A DNA stretch of 64,000 bases from Myroides odoratus (GCF_001549985.1 NZ_LROZ01000001.1:310001-374000); one strand, 5' to 3'. Shown: positions 44,222 to 53,692, counted from the first letter of the stretch. The notes: generated from the sequence alone by a model not told the origin. Numbers and translations are program-made.

Positions 44222-46267
44222 TTATTTAAAATCTGCATCCGAAACTCCTTCGTTAACTTTAATTTCCTTGATTTTCATTTCGATTTCAATACCGACATTC
44301 ATCGATTGAACGAATGGAAATTTAATTCCTTTTACTTCTTTGTAATCTGAATAGTTAACTACTTGTTGCATTTTTTGCCCCATTTGCTCTACTTCTTGAA
44401 CAACGGCTACTTTTAATCCTGTTGTTGTATCGTAATAGCTTGTTGTATTTCCAACTTTTACACCATACGCATCAACACCATTGATTGCTTCAATTCCTGT
44501 TAATACAGCTGACGCATTTGCTTTTAATTCGCTAAATGGAGTTGCTTCCGCTTGCGCCTCTTTCAATTCTTCGCCAGTGATCTCCGCTTTTTGTCCTTGA
44601 ACAACTGAATACCCCATTTTAGGTGTAATCACTTGCTTAGACATTACAGCACCCATCATTTTTTGTTCTGATGATAAAAAGCCGTCTTTTACTTTATTCA
44701 CCATCTCCAACTTCATCCCTTGTACTTCAGCTTCGCTAGTAATCATCAACGATTTCACTGCTTTTACTTTAGCATCTCCCCCAATCGCTTGGATGTAGTT
44801 GGCTAAAACAGTTTGTACCGTTACACCAGCAGGAACTTCTTTTTTGAATACAGGTTTTTCAACCGCATTAGCTTCTTTATCATAGAAGAACATCGGTTTT
44901 TTCAACCCTTCTAATGCAGGTACAACATCCGCTCCTTTTCCAACAATTACAATACGCATATTGTCATTCAAGAAATATTTTTGTGCTGCTTTTTGAATAT
45001 CTTGTGGTGTTACTGCATTGATACTCTTGATATAGTTTTCATAGAAATCTGCAGGTAATTGGTGTAATTCTTTATTTAAAGCATAACGCGCTACTGTTTC
45101 TGGTTTTTGAATTTCCATCACAAAGTTTCCGATATACTTCGCCTTTGCCATTTTCAACTCATCATCCTTTACTAGCGTTGAGCGCATTAAGTTGATTTCT
45201 TTAATAAATTCTGTTACAGCACTATCTGTTACTACGTTACGTACAGAAGCACTCGCTCTGAATTTACCTGGGTATTTACGTGCAGTACTAATTGAAGAGT
45301 ATGCACCATACGTCCATCCGTGTGCTTCACGTAAGTTCAAGAACAAACGCCCTTCTCCTCCACCACCTAAGATTTGATTCGCTAAAAGAGCAGCGAAATA
45401 ATCTGAGTCAGTCATTTTTAAATTCACCTCATTCACCAAGGCAATCTCTGACTGTACAGCATTTGGCATATTGACAAAATCAATTTGCGTTGCAGCAACA
45501 TTTTTATTTGTTGTTCCTTCAGTGAACGTTGTTGTTGATTTTTTCCAATTGTTGAATAAAGACTTTACTGCTTTTTCTGTTTTCTTGTAATCAACATCAC
45601 CAACCACCACTAAATAAGCGTTGTTTGGAGAAAAATATTTTGCGTAGTATTCTTGTACATCAGCTAAAGTAACATTCGATACTGTTGCTTCTGTTTCAAA
45701 TTCTCCCGCTGCTGTGTTCTTTCCGTATAACAAAGCATCTTCTACACGACTTGCAACTGCAGAAACGCTCTTCTCACTTGTTTTTAAAGATTCAATTACC
45801 TGAGCTTTTGCTTTGTCGAATTCTTCTTGTGTAATTACAGAATTTAAAGTTCCATCAGCTAATAACCCTAAAATAGTTTCGTTGTATTTGGATAATCCAC
45901 TTGCAAAAGCTCCACCTGCAGAAAAGCGAACATTTGCTCCTAAGAAATCAATCTCATCATTGAATTGCTCCTTAGACATTTTCTTGGTTTGATTTCCTAA
46001 TACTTCTGATAAAATAGAAGCTACCCCCGCTTTATTTCCTTCTACGACTAACGGATTATCAATCGTTAACATATAAGAAACTTGAGGTAATTTATGATTG
46101 GGAACAACCAATACTTTTAATCCATTTTTTAATACAAACGAAGTCGGTTGTCCTACATGTACTGTTGGTACTGGTCCCGATAAAGGTTGTTTTCTATCTT
46201 GTGCTTGTAATTGAGCAGCTGCTAAAGCAAAAACTAAACTAGCTGCATATATATATACTTTTTTCAT
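44222..46267 (-). CDS. M16 peptidase-like subunit without zinc motif, with C-terminal LolA-like domain
   Basis: A 681-residue exported protein with a signal peptide ending LQAQ near residue 22. Residues ~40-455 have the two-lobed M16 fold, but the expected HxxEH is replaced by SILSEV in AGVASILSEVLG, so it is the non-catalytic half of a two-chain M16 enzyme. The active partner is encoded 21 bp upstream. The last ~200 residues (from about 485) are a separate beta-rich domain resembling lipoprotein-sorting LolA-like proteins, ending VSDADFK. Probable function: periplasmic peptide degradation as a heterodimer (inference). Confidence 0.86.
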   Translation of the reverse strand: MKKVYIYAASLVFALAAAQLQAQDRKQPLSGPVPTVHVGQPTSFVLKNGLKVLVVPNHKLPQVSYMLTIDNPLVVEGNKAGVASILSEVLGNQTKKMSKEQFNDEIDFLGANVRFSAGGAFASGLSKYNETILGLLADGTLNSVITQEEFDKAKAQVIESLKTSEKSVSAVASRVEDALLYGKNTAAGEFETEATVSNVTLADVQEYYAKYFSPNNAYLVVVGDVDYKKTEKAVKSLFNNWKKSTTTFTEGTTNKNVAATQIDFVNMPNAVQSEIALVNEVNLKMTDSDYFAALLANQILGGGGEGRLFLNLREAHGWTYGAYSSISTARKYPGKFRASASVRNVVTDSAVTEFIKEINLMRSTLVKDDELKMAKAKYIGNFVMEIQKPETVARYALNKELHQLPADFYENYIKSINAVTPQDIQKAAQKYFLNDNMRIVIVGKGADVVPALEGLKKPMFFYDKEANAVEKPVFKKEVPAGVTVQTVLANYIQAIGGDAKVKAVKSLMITSEAEVQGMKLEMVNKVKDGFLSSEQKMMGAVMSKQVITPKMGYSVVQGQKAEITGEELKEAQAEATPFSELKANASAVLTGIEAINGVDAYGVKVGNTTSYYDTTTGLKVAVVQEVEQMGQKMQQVVNYSDYKEVKGIKFPFVQSMNVGIEIEMKIKEIKVNEGVSDADFK

Positions 46268-46288
46268 TTTTCTTTTACTTGTTTAGCC

Positions 46289-47608
46289 TTAGTTATTTGC
46301 GTCTTTTTCTGGAGTATAATCTAAAATCAATCGCTGATTTTTATTCAAATACTTTTTAGCTACCTCGCGGATTTCTTCACGCGTAATATCTCTATACATT
46401 TCAATATTTGTATTGATTAGATTTGTATCTCCATATAACAAGCTATAAGTAGCTAAGTTATGAGCCAATCCTTCTAAGTCAGAGTTTCCTCTTACGTATT
46501 CATTTTCTAATACGTTTTGTAATTTTTGAAAATCGCGTTCAGAAATTAATTCAGTTTGTAATTTTTCAATTTCTTTGTCGATTTCAGTTACTAAGTCTTC
46601 CGTCGTGTACCCTTGCATCGGTAAACCATAGATTAAGTATGCTCCATAATCTTCTTGACTTAAATTGAAAGCCCCGATTTCAAGCGCTTTTTTCTGTTCA
46701 TCTACAATTTTCTTGTATAATCTAGAGCTTTTTCCATTTGATAAGATAGAAGAAATCATATCCAATACACGAGCATCACGTGTTTTCATTGATGGTGTAC
46801 GGTAAGCTTGAACTAACATCGGAATTTGAACATTCGGATCTTGGTATTCTGCTCTGATTTCTTTTGTAATTGGATCTTCTTGGATTGCAGCACGCGTTAC
46901 TGGCGTTCCTTTTGCAATGGAACCAAAATATTGCTTAATCCAATTTTTAGCTTGTGCTGTTTCAAAATCTCCTGCTACAACTAATACCGCATTGTTTGGG
47001 ATATAGAATTTTTTATTAAAAGCTAAGAACTCCTCTAAAGTAGCCGCATCTAAATGCTCCATTGATCCAATAGGAGCCCAACGGTAAGGGTGTTTCTTGA
47101 ATAAATTTTCTTTTACTTGAGGTAATAATTGTCCGTAAGGTTGATTATCCATACGCAAACGCTTCTCCTCTTTTACTACCTCATTTTGTGTATCGACACC
47201 AATTTGGTTGATAATTGGATGCATTAAACGCTCAGACTCCATCCATAACGATAATTCCAAGTTATTTGACGGGAATACCTCATAATAGTATGTTCTATCA
47301 TCTGATGTATTCGCGTTGTTTTTACCTCCGTTTGCTGTTACCAGCTTAAACCATTCTCCACGCTCAATGTTTTTTGTTCCTTCAAACAACAAGTGTTCAA
47401 AGAAGTGCGCGAATCCTGTACGCTCTGGATTTTCATCCTTTGCTCCTACGTGATACATCACAGAAGTAATAATAACAGGCGCTGATTTATCCTGATGTAA
47501 AATAACTTTTAGCCCATTGTCTAACGTGTATTCTTCGAATTCCACTTTTTGAGCTGACGCTGTCATTCCGTAAAATAATGCGCCCAAAATCAAGAGTGAT
47601 CTTTTCAT
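46289..47608 (-). CDS. M16 family zinc peptidase (catalytic subunit)
   Basis: A 439-residue exported metallopeptidase. The signal peptide ends near residue 19 (TASA). The inverted zinc motif HxxEH is intact: His68, Glu71 and His72 in FAHFFEHLLFEGT, with a downstream glutamate in VVKEEKRLRMDNQ near residue 145. It forms the active half with the zinc-less subunit encoded next in the operon. Bacterial pairs of this type cleave peptides in the periplasm. The gap upstream (47609-48074) is T-rich and shared with rplU. Confidence 0.93.
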   Translation of the reverse strand: MKRSLLILGALFYGMTASAQKVEFEEYTLDNGLKVILHQDKSAPVIITSVMYHVGAKDENPERTGFAHFFEHLLFEGTKNIERGEWFKLVTANGGKNNANTSDDRTYYYEVFPSNNLELSLWMESERLMHPIINQIGVDTQNEVVKEEKRLRMDNQPYGQLLPQVKENLFKKHPYRWAPIGSMEHLDAATLEEFLAFNKKFYIPNNAVLVVAGDFETAQAKNWIKQYFGSIAKGTPVTRAAIQEDPITKEIRAEYQDPNVQIPMLVQAYRTPSMKTRDARVLDMISSILSNGKSSRLYKKIVDEQKKALEIGAFNLSQEDYGAYLIYGLPMQGYTTEDLVTEIDKEIEKLQTELISERDFQKLQNVLENEYVRGNSDLEGLAHNLATYSLLYGDTNLINTNIEMYRDITREEIREVAKKYLNKNQRLILDYTPEKDANN

Positions 47609-47733
47609 TTTGTAGTTTTTGAATTTAGTTTATACGTGTATTAGACGCACTTTTTTTGAAATGTTACAAGGGAGTTAATCTAAATTGGAAAATTTAACAT
47701 TTTATTAGTAGATATTTAAAGAGGAGAAGATGC

Positions 47734-47935
47734 CTTTCTGTCTTTTTGCTTTTTTGTGTTTTTGTCTTTTTGATTTTTTGGACAATTTCCGATTAAAGAA
47801 GAATTTACATTATTTAGATAATTCTTTTCTATTTAATGTGCTTTGTGAAGCTGTGAAGCTGTTTTTTTGTGTTTTCGTCATTTTGCCTTTTTTGCTTTTT
47901 TGTGTTTTCGTTTTTTGGATCCTTTCATCCATTAA
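47734..47935 (+). repeat. T-rich low-complexity block in the M16-rplU gap
   Basis: Two T-rich stretches with TTTTTGTGTTTT occurring three times and TGTGAAGC occurring twice in tandem. No conserved-looking gene is seen; the 466-bp gap otherwise holds only the rplU promoter. Confidence 0.6.
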
Positions 47936-48012
47936 AAGAAGGAAGAGCTTACTTATTTTATAAACTTAGCACTTACGAATCACAACATTACAAAACAAAT
48001 AATCAAAAAGAT

Positions 48013-48042
48013 TTGACCAATTAAAAAAGATTTGTAAATTTG
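48013..48042 (+). promoter_or_regulatory. Promoter for rplU-rpmA
   Basis: TTG (48013-48015) and TAAATTTG (48035-48042) with 19 nt between them, the ideal Bacteroidota -33/-7 arrangement, 32 nt before the rplU ATG. Confidence 0.65.
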
Positions 48043-48074
48043 CACACTTAAATAAACCTTAATAATTTATTGTT

Positions 48075-48437
48075 ATGTACGCAATCGTAGAGATAGCTGG
48101 GCAACAATTCAAAGTTAGCAAAGACCTTAAAGTTTATGTTCACCGTTTGGCAACAGAAGAAGGAGCGACTATCACTTTTGATAAAGTTCTTTTAGTTGAT
48201 GACAACAATAACATTACTGTAGGCGCCCCAGTTATAGAAGGTGCTTCTGTAGAAGCTAAAGTTTTACAACACCTTAAAGGTGACAAAGTAATCGTTTTCA
48301 AAAAGAAACGAAGAAAAGGTTACAAAAAGAAAAACGGTCACAGACAAGCTTTGACTCAAATCGTAATTGAAGGAATCAACTTCGGTGGAGCAAAGAAAAA
48401 AGCGACTAAAAAAGAAACAGCTGAAGCAGCTGAGTAA
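48075..48437 (+). CDS. rplU: 50S ribosomal protein L21 (bL21)
   Basis: Ribosomal protein of the large subunit that binds 23S rRNA with L20. It has 120 residues; the usual ~103-residue core (MYAIVEIAGQQFKV... RQALTQIVI) is followed by a Lys/Ala/Glu tail of about 15 residues starting GGAKKKATKK. It is first of the conserved rplU-rpmA pair; rpmA starts 24 bp downstream. Confidence 0.97.
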   Translation: MYAIVEIAGQQFKVSKDLKVYVHRLATEEGATITFDKVLLVDDNNNITVGAPVIEGASVEAKVLQHLKGDKVIVFKKKRRKGYKKKNGHRQALTQIVIEGINFGGAKKKATKKETAEAAE

Positions 48438-48461
48438 TTAACAATTTAAAATTATAACGTC

Positions 48462-48722
48462 ATGGCTCACAAAAAAGGTGTCGGAAGTTCGAAGAACGGT
48501 AGAGAATCAGAATCGAAACGCTTAGGTGTTAAGATTTACGGTGGTCAAGCAGCTATCGCTGGAAACATCCTTGTAAGACAAAGAGGTTCTAAGCATAATC
48601 CTGGTGAAAACGTTTATATGGGAAAAGACCATACTTTACATGCTAAAGTTGACGGTGTTGTTAAATTCCAAAAGAAAAAAGACAACAAGTCTTACGTTTC
48701 TATCTTACCATTTGAAGCTTAA
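48462..48722 (+). CDS. rpmA: 50S ribosomal protein L27 (bL27)
   Basis: Large-subunit protein whose N-terminus reaches toward the peptidyl-transferase centre. It has 86 residues. [20 protein letters not shown] is the standard start with no cleaved leader. It follows rplU and ends at a strong terminator 41 bp later. Confidence 0.97.
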   Translation: MAHKKGVGSSKNGRESESKRLGVKIYGGQAAIAGNILVRQRGSKHNPGENVYMGKDHTLHAKVDGVVKFQKKKDNKSYVSILPFEA

Positions 48723-48763
48723 GAATCTACTTATCTGTTTACACAGATAAAAGATTACAAAAT

Positions 48764-48799
48764 AAAAAAAGGTACTGTGTTTTCACAGTACCTTTTTTT
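48764..48799 (+). terminator. Terminator after rpmA
   Basis: Perfect 16-bp stem AAAAAAAGGTACTGTG / CACAGTACCTTTTTTT with a 4-nt loop. Confidence 0.93.
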
Positions 48800-48846
48800 G
48801 TGCTTTGTTTTTTTGTTGCTTGGCTTTTGTTTTTTGGCTTTTGTGC

Positions 48847-48916
48847 TTTGTTCGTTGCTCTTTGTTCGTCGTTATTTGTTCGTCGTTATTTGTTCGTCGT
48901 TATTTGTTCGTTAACC
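48847..48916 (+). repeat. Heptamer tandem array TTTGTTC/GTCGTTA (10 units)
   Basis: Ten 7-bp units in phase, including three copies of the double unit TTTGTTCGTCGTTA, ending GTTAACC. The following CATCTCAC-CCAATCCT-CACCC (48917 onward) resembles the octamer arrays. It fills the gap between rpmA and the lipoprotein gene; no gene is seen there. Confidence 0.92.
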
Positions 48917-49043
48917 CATCTCACCCAATCCTCACCCTTCCGTTATTCTTATTTAGAAAAAATAAAAATAATATTGCACATCTCGTTTTTCTTATTTATT
49001 TTTGGTCTAAATTAAATTATAACTAATAACATATAATCTACTC

Positions 49044-50375
49044 ATGATGAAAGTAACTAAATTCCTATCTGCTTTAGCAATATTTGCGTTAATTTCAGTT
49101 GGTACTACTAGTTGTTCTAGTGACGATAACGTAATCAGAACAGAGAAACCAGATGAAAATGGACAAACAGAAGTAGGTACTGAACTTCATTTTGAAGGCA
49201 CTTACGCTTACGGCCATGCTGGAAATCCAATTCCATTTGATTTTAAAAAGAAATCAATCTCGATGCAAATGTCATTAATGGCAGGAAGCGGACAAGAAGA
49301 TGACCTATATAACATCATCAAAATCTATAAAAATGCAGATGGTGTATTAAAAGTAGTTTCGAAACATGAAACAGCAAGTGAATACAAAGCATTTTTCTTG
49401 CGCAATATTAAAGAAGGAGAATCATTAGACATCAATATTGACTATTCATTCACTTCAGAAATTGAAGCAATTAAAGCGGTTTACCCTGCAAGTGGAAATT
49501 CAACACCAGATCATGCAAACAACAAATTTGGCTGGTTGAAATTAACTAAAATGAATGGTGAGCCTTCAGAAAAGATTAATCTTCCTGTACAAGGAAAATA
49601 CGTTTTCTCACAATCAGGACATACTTATTTCTATACTTTCTCAAATGAAACAGTAAACTTCAATGGTTCATATGACATGAAAGTTTTAAAGCACAATACA
49701 AATACCAACAAAATCTTACTTGAAGGTTTAGCTGAAAAAGCGGGAACATTCTACGTGGTTCAATTAAAAAACATCACAGCTAATACAGTAGATGTAGCAA
49801 GATTAACGTTTGGTGAAGCAGATGCAAAAACGAAAGCAGAAGCTGAATTTGCTTTAGCAACTGACTTAACTGAAAATAGATTTAATACTTACACAAAAGA
49901 AGGTAGTGAAACTTCATTTGAAGGATTAAAAGGTACTTATGTTTCTGCTATAATTGGCAATAACTTAGGATACTATCAATTCACAGTGGGAGAAAACAAC
50001 GAAGCATTCTTATTCATGGGAGATTTCACAGGATCAGGTACCTTTGATGAAGGTGGAAAATTAGAATTGAGAAAAGTTTTTGAAGACAAAACGAAAGGAC
50101 AAATCATTTTCGAAATCACTAACTCTGCAGGATACTACGCAGAAAGAAATGGACAATTCTTAACATTATACGTTAGAGATTACGCAGATGGAACAAAAGC
50201 AACATTTGCTATTGCAACAAAAGGTGGTGTAACATCTATCTCTACGAGTAAAGGAAACGTAATTGGAATGACACTAGAAGAAGCAAAAGCACTTGCTGCT
50301 CCAGATGCTATGAAAACATGGGATGGAGGAATGATGGCTTACGCTCACGTTTGGATTCCAACGACTAAAAAATAA
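49044..50375 (+). CDS. Unrecognised lipoprotein, 443 residues
   Basis: Lipoprotein with a signal ending GTTSC (Cys24), followed by SSDDN and a polar linker to about residue 48. The rest is about 390 residues of alternating strands and charged loops with many Gly, Thr and Phe residues; I see two similar halves, each opening FEGTY/FEGLKGTY (near 51 and 292), suggesting an internal duplication of a lipocalin- or beta-sandwich-like unit (inference). No catalytic motif is recognised. An ATG three bases later is an equal start. It is monocistronic with a strong terminator. Function unknown. Confidence 0.75.
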   Translation: MMKVTKFLSALAIFALISVGTTSCSSDDNVIRTEKPDENGQTEVGTELHFEGTYAYGHAGNPIPFDFKKKSISMQMSLMAGSGQEDDLYNIIKIYKNADGVLKVVSKHETASEYKAFFLRNIKEGESLDINIDYSFTSEIEAIKAVYPASGNSTPDHANNKFGWLKLTKMNGEPSEKINLPVQGKYVFSQSGHTYFYTFSNETVNFNGSYDMKVLKHNTNTNKILLEGLAEKAGTFYVVQLKNITANTVDVARLTFGEADAKTKAEAEFALATDLTENRFNTYTKEGSETSFEGLKGTYVSAIIGNNLGYYQFTVGENNEAFLFMGDFTGSGTFDEGGKLELRKVFEDKTKGQIIFEITNSAGYYAERNGQFLTLYVRDYADGTKATFAIATKGGVTSISTSKGNVIGMTLEEAKALAAPDAMKTWDGGMMAYAHVWIPTTKK

Positions 50376-50403
50376 TCGCATTTCCATATTTGTTTAAATA
50401 ATG

Positions 50404-50441
50404 AAAAAGGGCTTTTGAAATTAATTTCAAAAGCCCTTTTT
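50404..50441. terminator. Bidirectional terminator between the lipoprotein and dgt
   Basis: Perfect 38-bp palindrome (arms 50404-50422 and 50423-50441) centred on AATT, with arms AAAAAGGGCTTTTG... and T-tracts on both strands. Confidence 0.92.
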
Positions 50442-51785
50442 TTATTTGGTTACTTTTATGGTATGATACAATTCTAATGCTTTACCATCCGTCAGCATCG
50501 AAACAAAATGACAGATACTCATCAAGCGTTCGTACATGCTATCACTTTCTATAATGTAGCGTTCAGGAAGTAATTTAATAATTAATCCATCATAATGGTT
50601 ATCTTCCCCATAATAACGATTATTTGTAGCCGTAATAAAGCGTTCTAAAAGCGTTTCTATTACTTGGTACCCGATGATTTCCTTCTCAATTACTTCTTTA
50701 CTCTGATAGACGTTATTGATGCTTACAGCTAGAATATCTTTCATTTGAGCAATGTAAGAACACTTCTCTGTCAAAGCAAAAGGATAATCACCAGCTAAAA
50801 TCTTTTCTTCATTTTCAATAAACAATCGAGTGACGTCATCAATTAAACTTCCGATGGCCAAAGCGCGCAAATAACTCACGCGATCTTCTTTCGAATTTAG
50901 CTGCGAATACTTTTGTGTATTGATGCTATTTTGAACAATCATAATCAAGAACTCCAAGGCGTGTTCTTCTGGAATCCATCCTAGATTAATCCCATCTTCA
51001 AAATCGGTAATGGTATAACAGATATCATCCGCTGCTTCTACTAAATAAGCCAGTGGATGACGATAGAATGCCGTTTCTACACGATCATCTTTCATGATCA
51101 TTCCCAATTCAGATGCTACATCAATAAATGCTTCTTTGTCCCCTTGGAAAAAACCATACTTCTTATCCGAAATATCACGTGTCGGTTTTTTAGGTAAGCT
51201 CTCCTTCGGGTATTTCATAAAAGCACCTAAGGTTGCATAAGAAATACGCAATCCTCCTTCAATACCAGGACGCGATTTCGTCAAAATTGAAAAACCATTG
51301 GCATTTCCTTCGAAATCAATCAAGTCTTGCCATTCTTTTTCTGTCAACTGCTCTTTGAATACTTGGCCTTTACCTCGACTAAAATAATCGCCAATTGCCT
51401 TTTCTCCAGAATGACCAAATGGAGGGTTTCCAATGTCATGGGCTAAAGACGCTGCGGCAACAATAGCGCCAAAATCATTAACGGTATAACCGTATTCTTC
51501 CGACAAATAGGTATATTTCTTCAAGAGCTTCTCTCCTACATTTCGTCCTAATGAACGACCTACCACAGAAACTTCTAAACTATGGGTCAACCTTGTGTGA
51601 ACAAAGTCTGTTTTTGATAAAGGGATAACTTGTGTTTTATCTTGTAAACTGCGAAAAGGAGAAGAAAAGATAATGCGATCATAATCTACTTCAAAACCAA
51701 TTCTCGTCTGACTCTCATCTAAGCGATTTCGTACAAATGTGTCACCGTGCTTCTTTAAAGACAGTAACTTTTCCCATTTCATCAT
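50442..51785 (-). CDS. dgt: Deoxyguanosinetriphosphate triphosphohydrolase (dGTPase)
   Basis: HD-domain enzyme hydrolysing dGTP, and often other dNTPs, to the nucleoside and triphosphate. It has 447 residues. The HD motif is His116-Asp117 in HDIGNPPFGHSGE, with the first metal histidine in THSLEVS near 68-74 and RSLQDKTQV near 46-54. A second ATG lies one codon in. It follows the AAA ATPase gene by 23 bp. It is usually a housekeeping dNTP-balancing enzyme, though dGTPases can also limit phages (established in other bacteria). Confidence 0.93.
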   Translation of the reverse strand: MMKWEKLLSLKKHGDTFVRNRLDESQTRIGFEVDYDRIIFSSPFRSLQDKTQVIPLSKTDFVHTRLTHSLEVSVVGRSLGRNVGEKLLKKYTYLSEEYGYTVNDFGAIVAAASLAHDIGNPPFGHSGEKAIGDYFSRGKGQVFKEQLTEKEWQDLIDFEGNANGFSILTKSRPGIEGGLRISYATLGAFMKYPKESLPKKPTRDISDKKYGFFQGDKEAFIDVASELGMIMKDDRVETAFYRHPLAYLVEAADDICYTITDFEDGINLGWIPEEHALEFLIMIVQNSINTQKYSQLNSKEDRVSYLRALAIGSLIDDVTRLFIENEEKILAGDYPFALTEKCSYIAQMKDILAVSINNVYQSKEVIEKEIIGYQVIETLLERFITATNNRYYGEDNHYDGLIIKLLPERYIIESDSMYERLMSICHFVSMLTDGKALELYHTIKVTK

Positions 51786-51808
51786 ATATTCTATTCTTTT
51801 ATTCTTTA

Positions 51809-52513
51809 CTAATTTTCTAACTCTAGTTGGCTGGTAATAATATTGTTTTTCACCGTACGATAAATATGGGTCTTGGCCTCTGCATACGAAATATCATACA
51901 ATCGTTCTACAGTTGCATACTCCGCAGGATAAACAGCCAACATTTTATCGTAATACAAATCCAAAGCCTCTTTTTCCGGTGCTGTATATTCGAGTTTTAA
52001 CTCAAAACGGCGCACTAATGCTTCATCAATCATTTGTATTTGATTGGTCGCAGCAATTAAAATAGACTTTTGTGGAAAGTTATCAATGAGTTGTAAGATG
52101 GCATTGACCACGCGTTTCATCTCACTATTATCTTTGTTGTCATAATCGCGAATTTGCCCTAAAGAGTCAAACTCATCAAAAAACAAAACAGCACTCTCAT
52201 ATTGAATTTCCTTAAATAGACTTTCGATATTTTTTGCTGTTTCACCTAGTTTAGACGAAACAATAGTCGCCAAGTTTACAATGATTAGCTTTTTATCTAA
52301 CTGTTTTGCAATGGCTTTTGCGGTCATTGTTTTACCACAACCTGTTTTACCGTAGAGTAAGATCTTATTACTTACTGGTAGGTTGTATTTCGTCAAGATT
52401 TCACGGTACTTATATTCCTTTAAGAACGCTTCGATTTCTCTTGCTACTGCTTCAGTAAACATAACGTCTTCTAAGCGAGTATCCGTTCGATCGATATAAT
52501 ACAAAGAACTCAT
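51809..52513 (-). CDS. Small AAA+ ATPase
   Basis: A 234-residue AAA+ protein of the SpoVK/FtsH-like fold. Walker A is GKTGCGKT (residues 55-62), Walker B is VLFFDE (109-114), followed by a sensor-1 ATNQ near 155 and an arginine finger in VRRFEL near 166-171. The N-terminal ~40 residues are helical and the lid domain is short; there is no protease, membrane or DNA-binding domain, so it probably remodels a partner. It forms a two-gene unit with dgt and has its own -7 box. Confidence 0.85.
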   Translation of the reverse strand: MSSLYYIDRTDTRLEDVMFTEAVAREIEAFLKEYKYREILTKYNLPVSNKILLYGKTGCGKTMTAKAIAKQLDKKLIIVNLATIVSSKLGETAKNIESLFKEIQYESAVLFFDEFDSLGQIRDYDNKDNSEMKRVVNAILQLIDNFPQKSILIAATNQIQMIDEALVRRFELKLEYTAPEKEALDLYYDKMLAVYPAEYATVERLYDISYAEAKTHIYRTVKNNIITSQLELEN

Positions 52514-52545
52514 CTCAAAAAATAGGATTTGAACATTATTAACTA

Positions 52546-52553
52546 CAAATATA
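52546..52553 (-). promoter_or_regulatory. -7 box for the AAA-dgt pair
   Basis: Minus strand reads TATATTTG, 32 nt before the ATPase ATG, with a possible -33 TTG (52576-52578) at a 22-nt spacing. It separates this pair from the J-domain gene upstream. Confidence 0.45.
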
Positions 52554-52636
52554 AGCTAAAAAAAACGTTACACTCCAACGAGTTTCTGTAAAAAAGCAAA
52601 GGAAAAACAAGCTCTATTTAAACCAATTTAATCCAG

Positions 52637-53545
52637 TTAAAACTTAGGTTTACGTCCGTGCTTATTGGGTAAGTCTTCTCCTTTTAACAAGAGTAAGATA
52701 AGCAACACCGCAATATTCAATAACGGAATCAACAACAGCAAAGCGAGTATTCCATGTCGATTGACATCGTGAAGACGTCGAGCAGAACAAATGATCAAGA
52801 CATAAATTAAGGCAGTACAAATAAAAGAATAAGTCCCTTCAACTTTAAAATAAGGGGCATAAAAAAACGCACTTAAAAATAGGCTTCCGAGAAGGGCCAC
52901 ACGCAATCCGTAATCCTTTCTTGAACTTCTCCCTAAAGGCGCTAGAAATCCCATACTCCAATGGTGAGGATTTGCATAATTCACCTGATCTTGTAGGTTT
53001 GCTTCTGTGAAATTCATATACACGCCATTGTTCAAGTGAATACTTCGCTTTTCCACATGTGCACTATACTTATTGGTCGCTGTTAACTCAAATGATAGGT
53101 ACTTCGCATCCAATTCCTTTACGCGATAAATAACCTTCCCCCTTAATTCATCCATATAGCCCATCGGGTAGATTCGAATCATATCTGCTTGTTTACACTC
53201 CCAGCTAATTTCAATCCAATCTCCCATGAAGAAATACGTTTGATTACAACTGAAATTCACCACTTCAGGTTTATAGTAATCTGCTGTGGGTTGAGCCTGC
53301 CTGGTTGATTGTGTACTAGAAGCAGTCGAAGTCGATTGATATAGCGTCAAGTCATATGCTTTTCGTTCAGCCTCATTCCCAAGCACCTCATACGCTTTAA
53401 TTACCTCAAACAACTTATTTTGATAGGTTGTGTTGCCTTGATTCATATCGGGATGATACAACTTAGATAATCGTCGAAACGCTTGTTTAATCTCGTTTGA
53501 ACTAGCTGTGGGATTCACTTCTAAAATAGCATAATAGCTGCGCAT
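52637..53545 (-). CDS. J-domain protein fused to a DUF805 membrane domain
   Basis: The ATG at 53545 (302 residues) starts a classical J domain at residue 1; ATG 53587 would add 14 residues and a TTG further upstream more. The J domain (about 1-66) has the HPD motif at 31-33, so it can stimulate an Hsp70. The middle (about 85-190) looks like an Ig-like beta domain (FMGDWIEISWECKQ). The C-terminus (about 200-302) is DUF805: the GRSSRKDYGLR start, several helices, SARRLHDVNRHG and a final KGEDLPNKHG. The combination suggests a membrane-bound Hsp70 recruiter (inference). Its 5' side is a repeat-rich gap. Confidence 0.85.
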   Translation of the reverse strand: MRSYYAILEVNPTASSNEIKQAFRRLSKLYHPDMNQGNTTYQNKLFEVIKAYEVLGNEAERKAYDLTLYQSTSTASSTQSTRQAQPTADYYKPEVVNFSCNQTYFFMGDWIEISWECKQADMIRIYPMGYMDELRGKVIYRVKELDAKYLSFELTATNKYSAHVEKRSIHLNNGVYMNFTEANLQDQVNYANPHHWSMGFLAPLGRSSRKDYGLRVALLGSLFLSAFFYAPYFKVEGTYSFICTALIYVLIICSARRLHDVNRHGILALLLLIPLLNIAVLLILLLLKGEDLPNKHGRKPKF

Positions 53546-53692
53546 ATACTTGACCTTCTTTCTTTGTCTCCTAATCACGGAAGACATCTTATCTAATAGA
53601 GAGGTAATGTAGCGCAATACCAGCAGTTAACAAAATAAATCTGCCGTTAATTCTCCTTTCTTGTTTTCTTTATTCGCGGCCCTAATCGTTAG

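Noticed and set aside
47730-47963. Phe-rich open frame before rplU
   Set aside because: Product of a T-rich low-complexity block; not gene-like.
48800-49026. Overlapping open frames between rpmA and the lipoprotein
   Set aside because: Translations of T-rich and heptamer repeat DNA, with low-complexity Phe/Leu/Val/Cys content.
50442-53545. Anti-phage defence island
   Set aside because: dGTPase and a small AAA+ ATPase alone are not enough; no nuclease, toxin or other defence gene is nearby and the flanks are core genes. Kept only as a low-scored observation.
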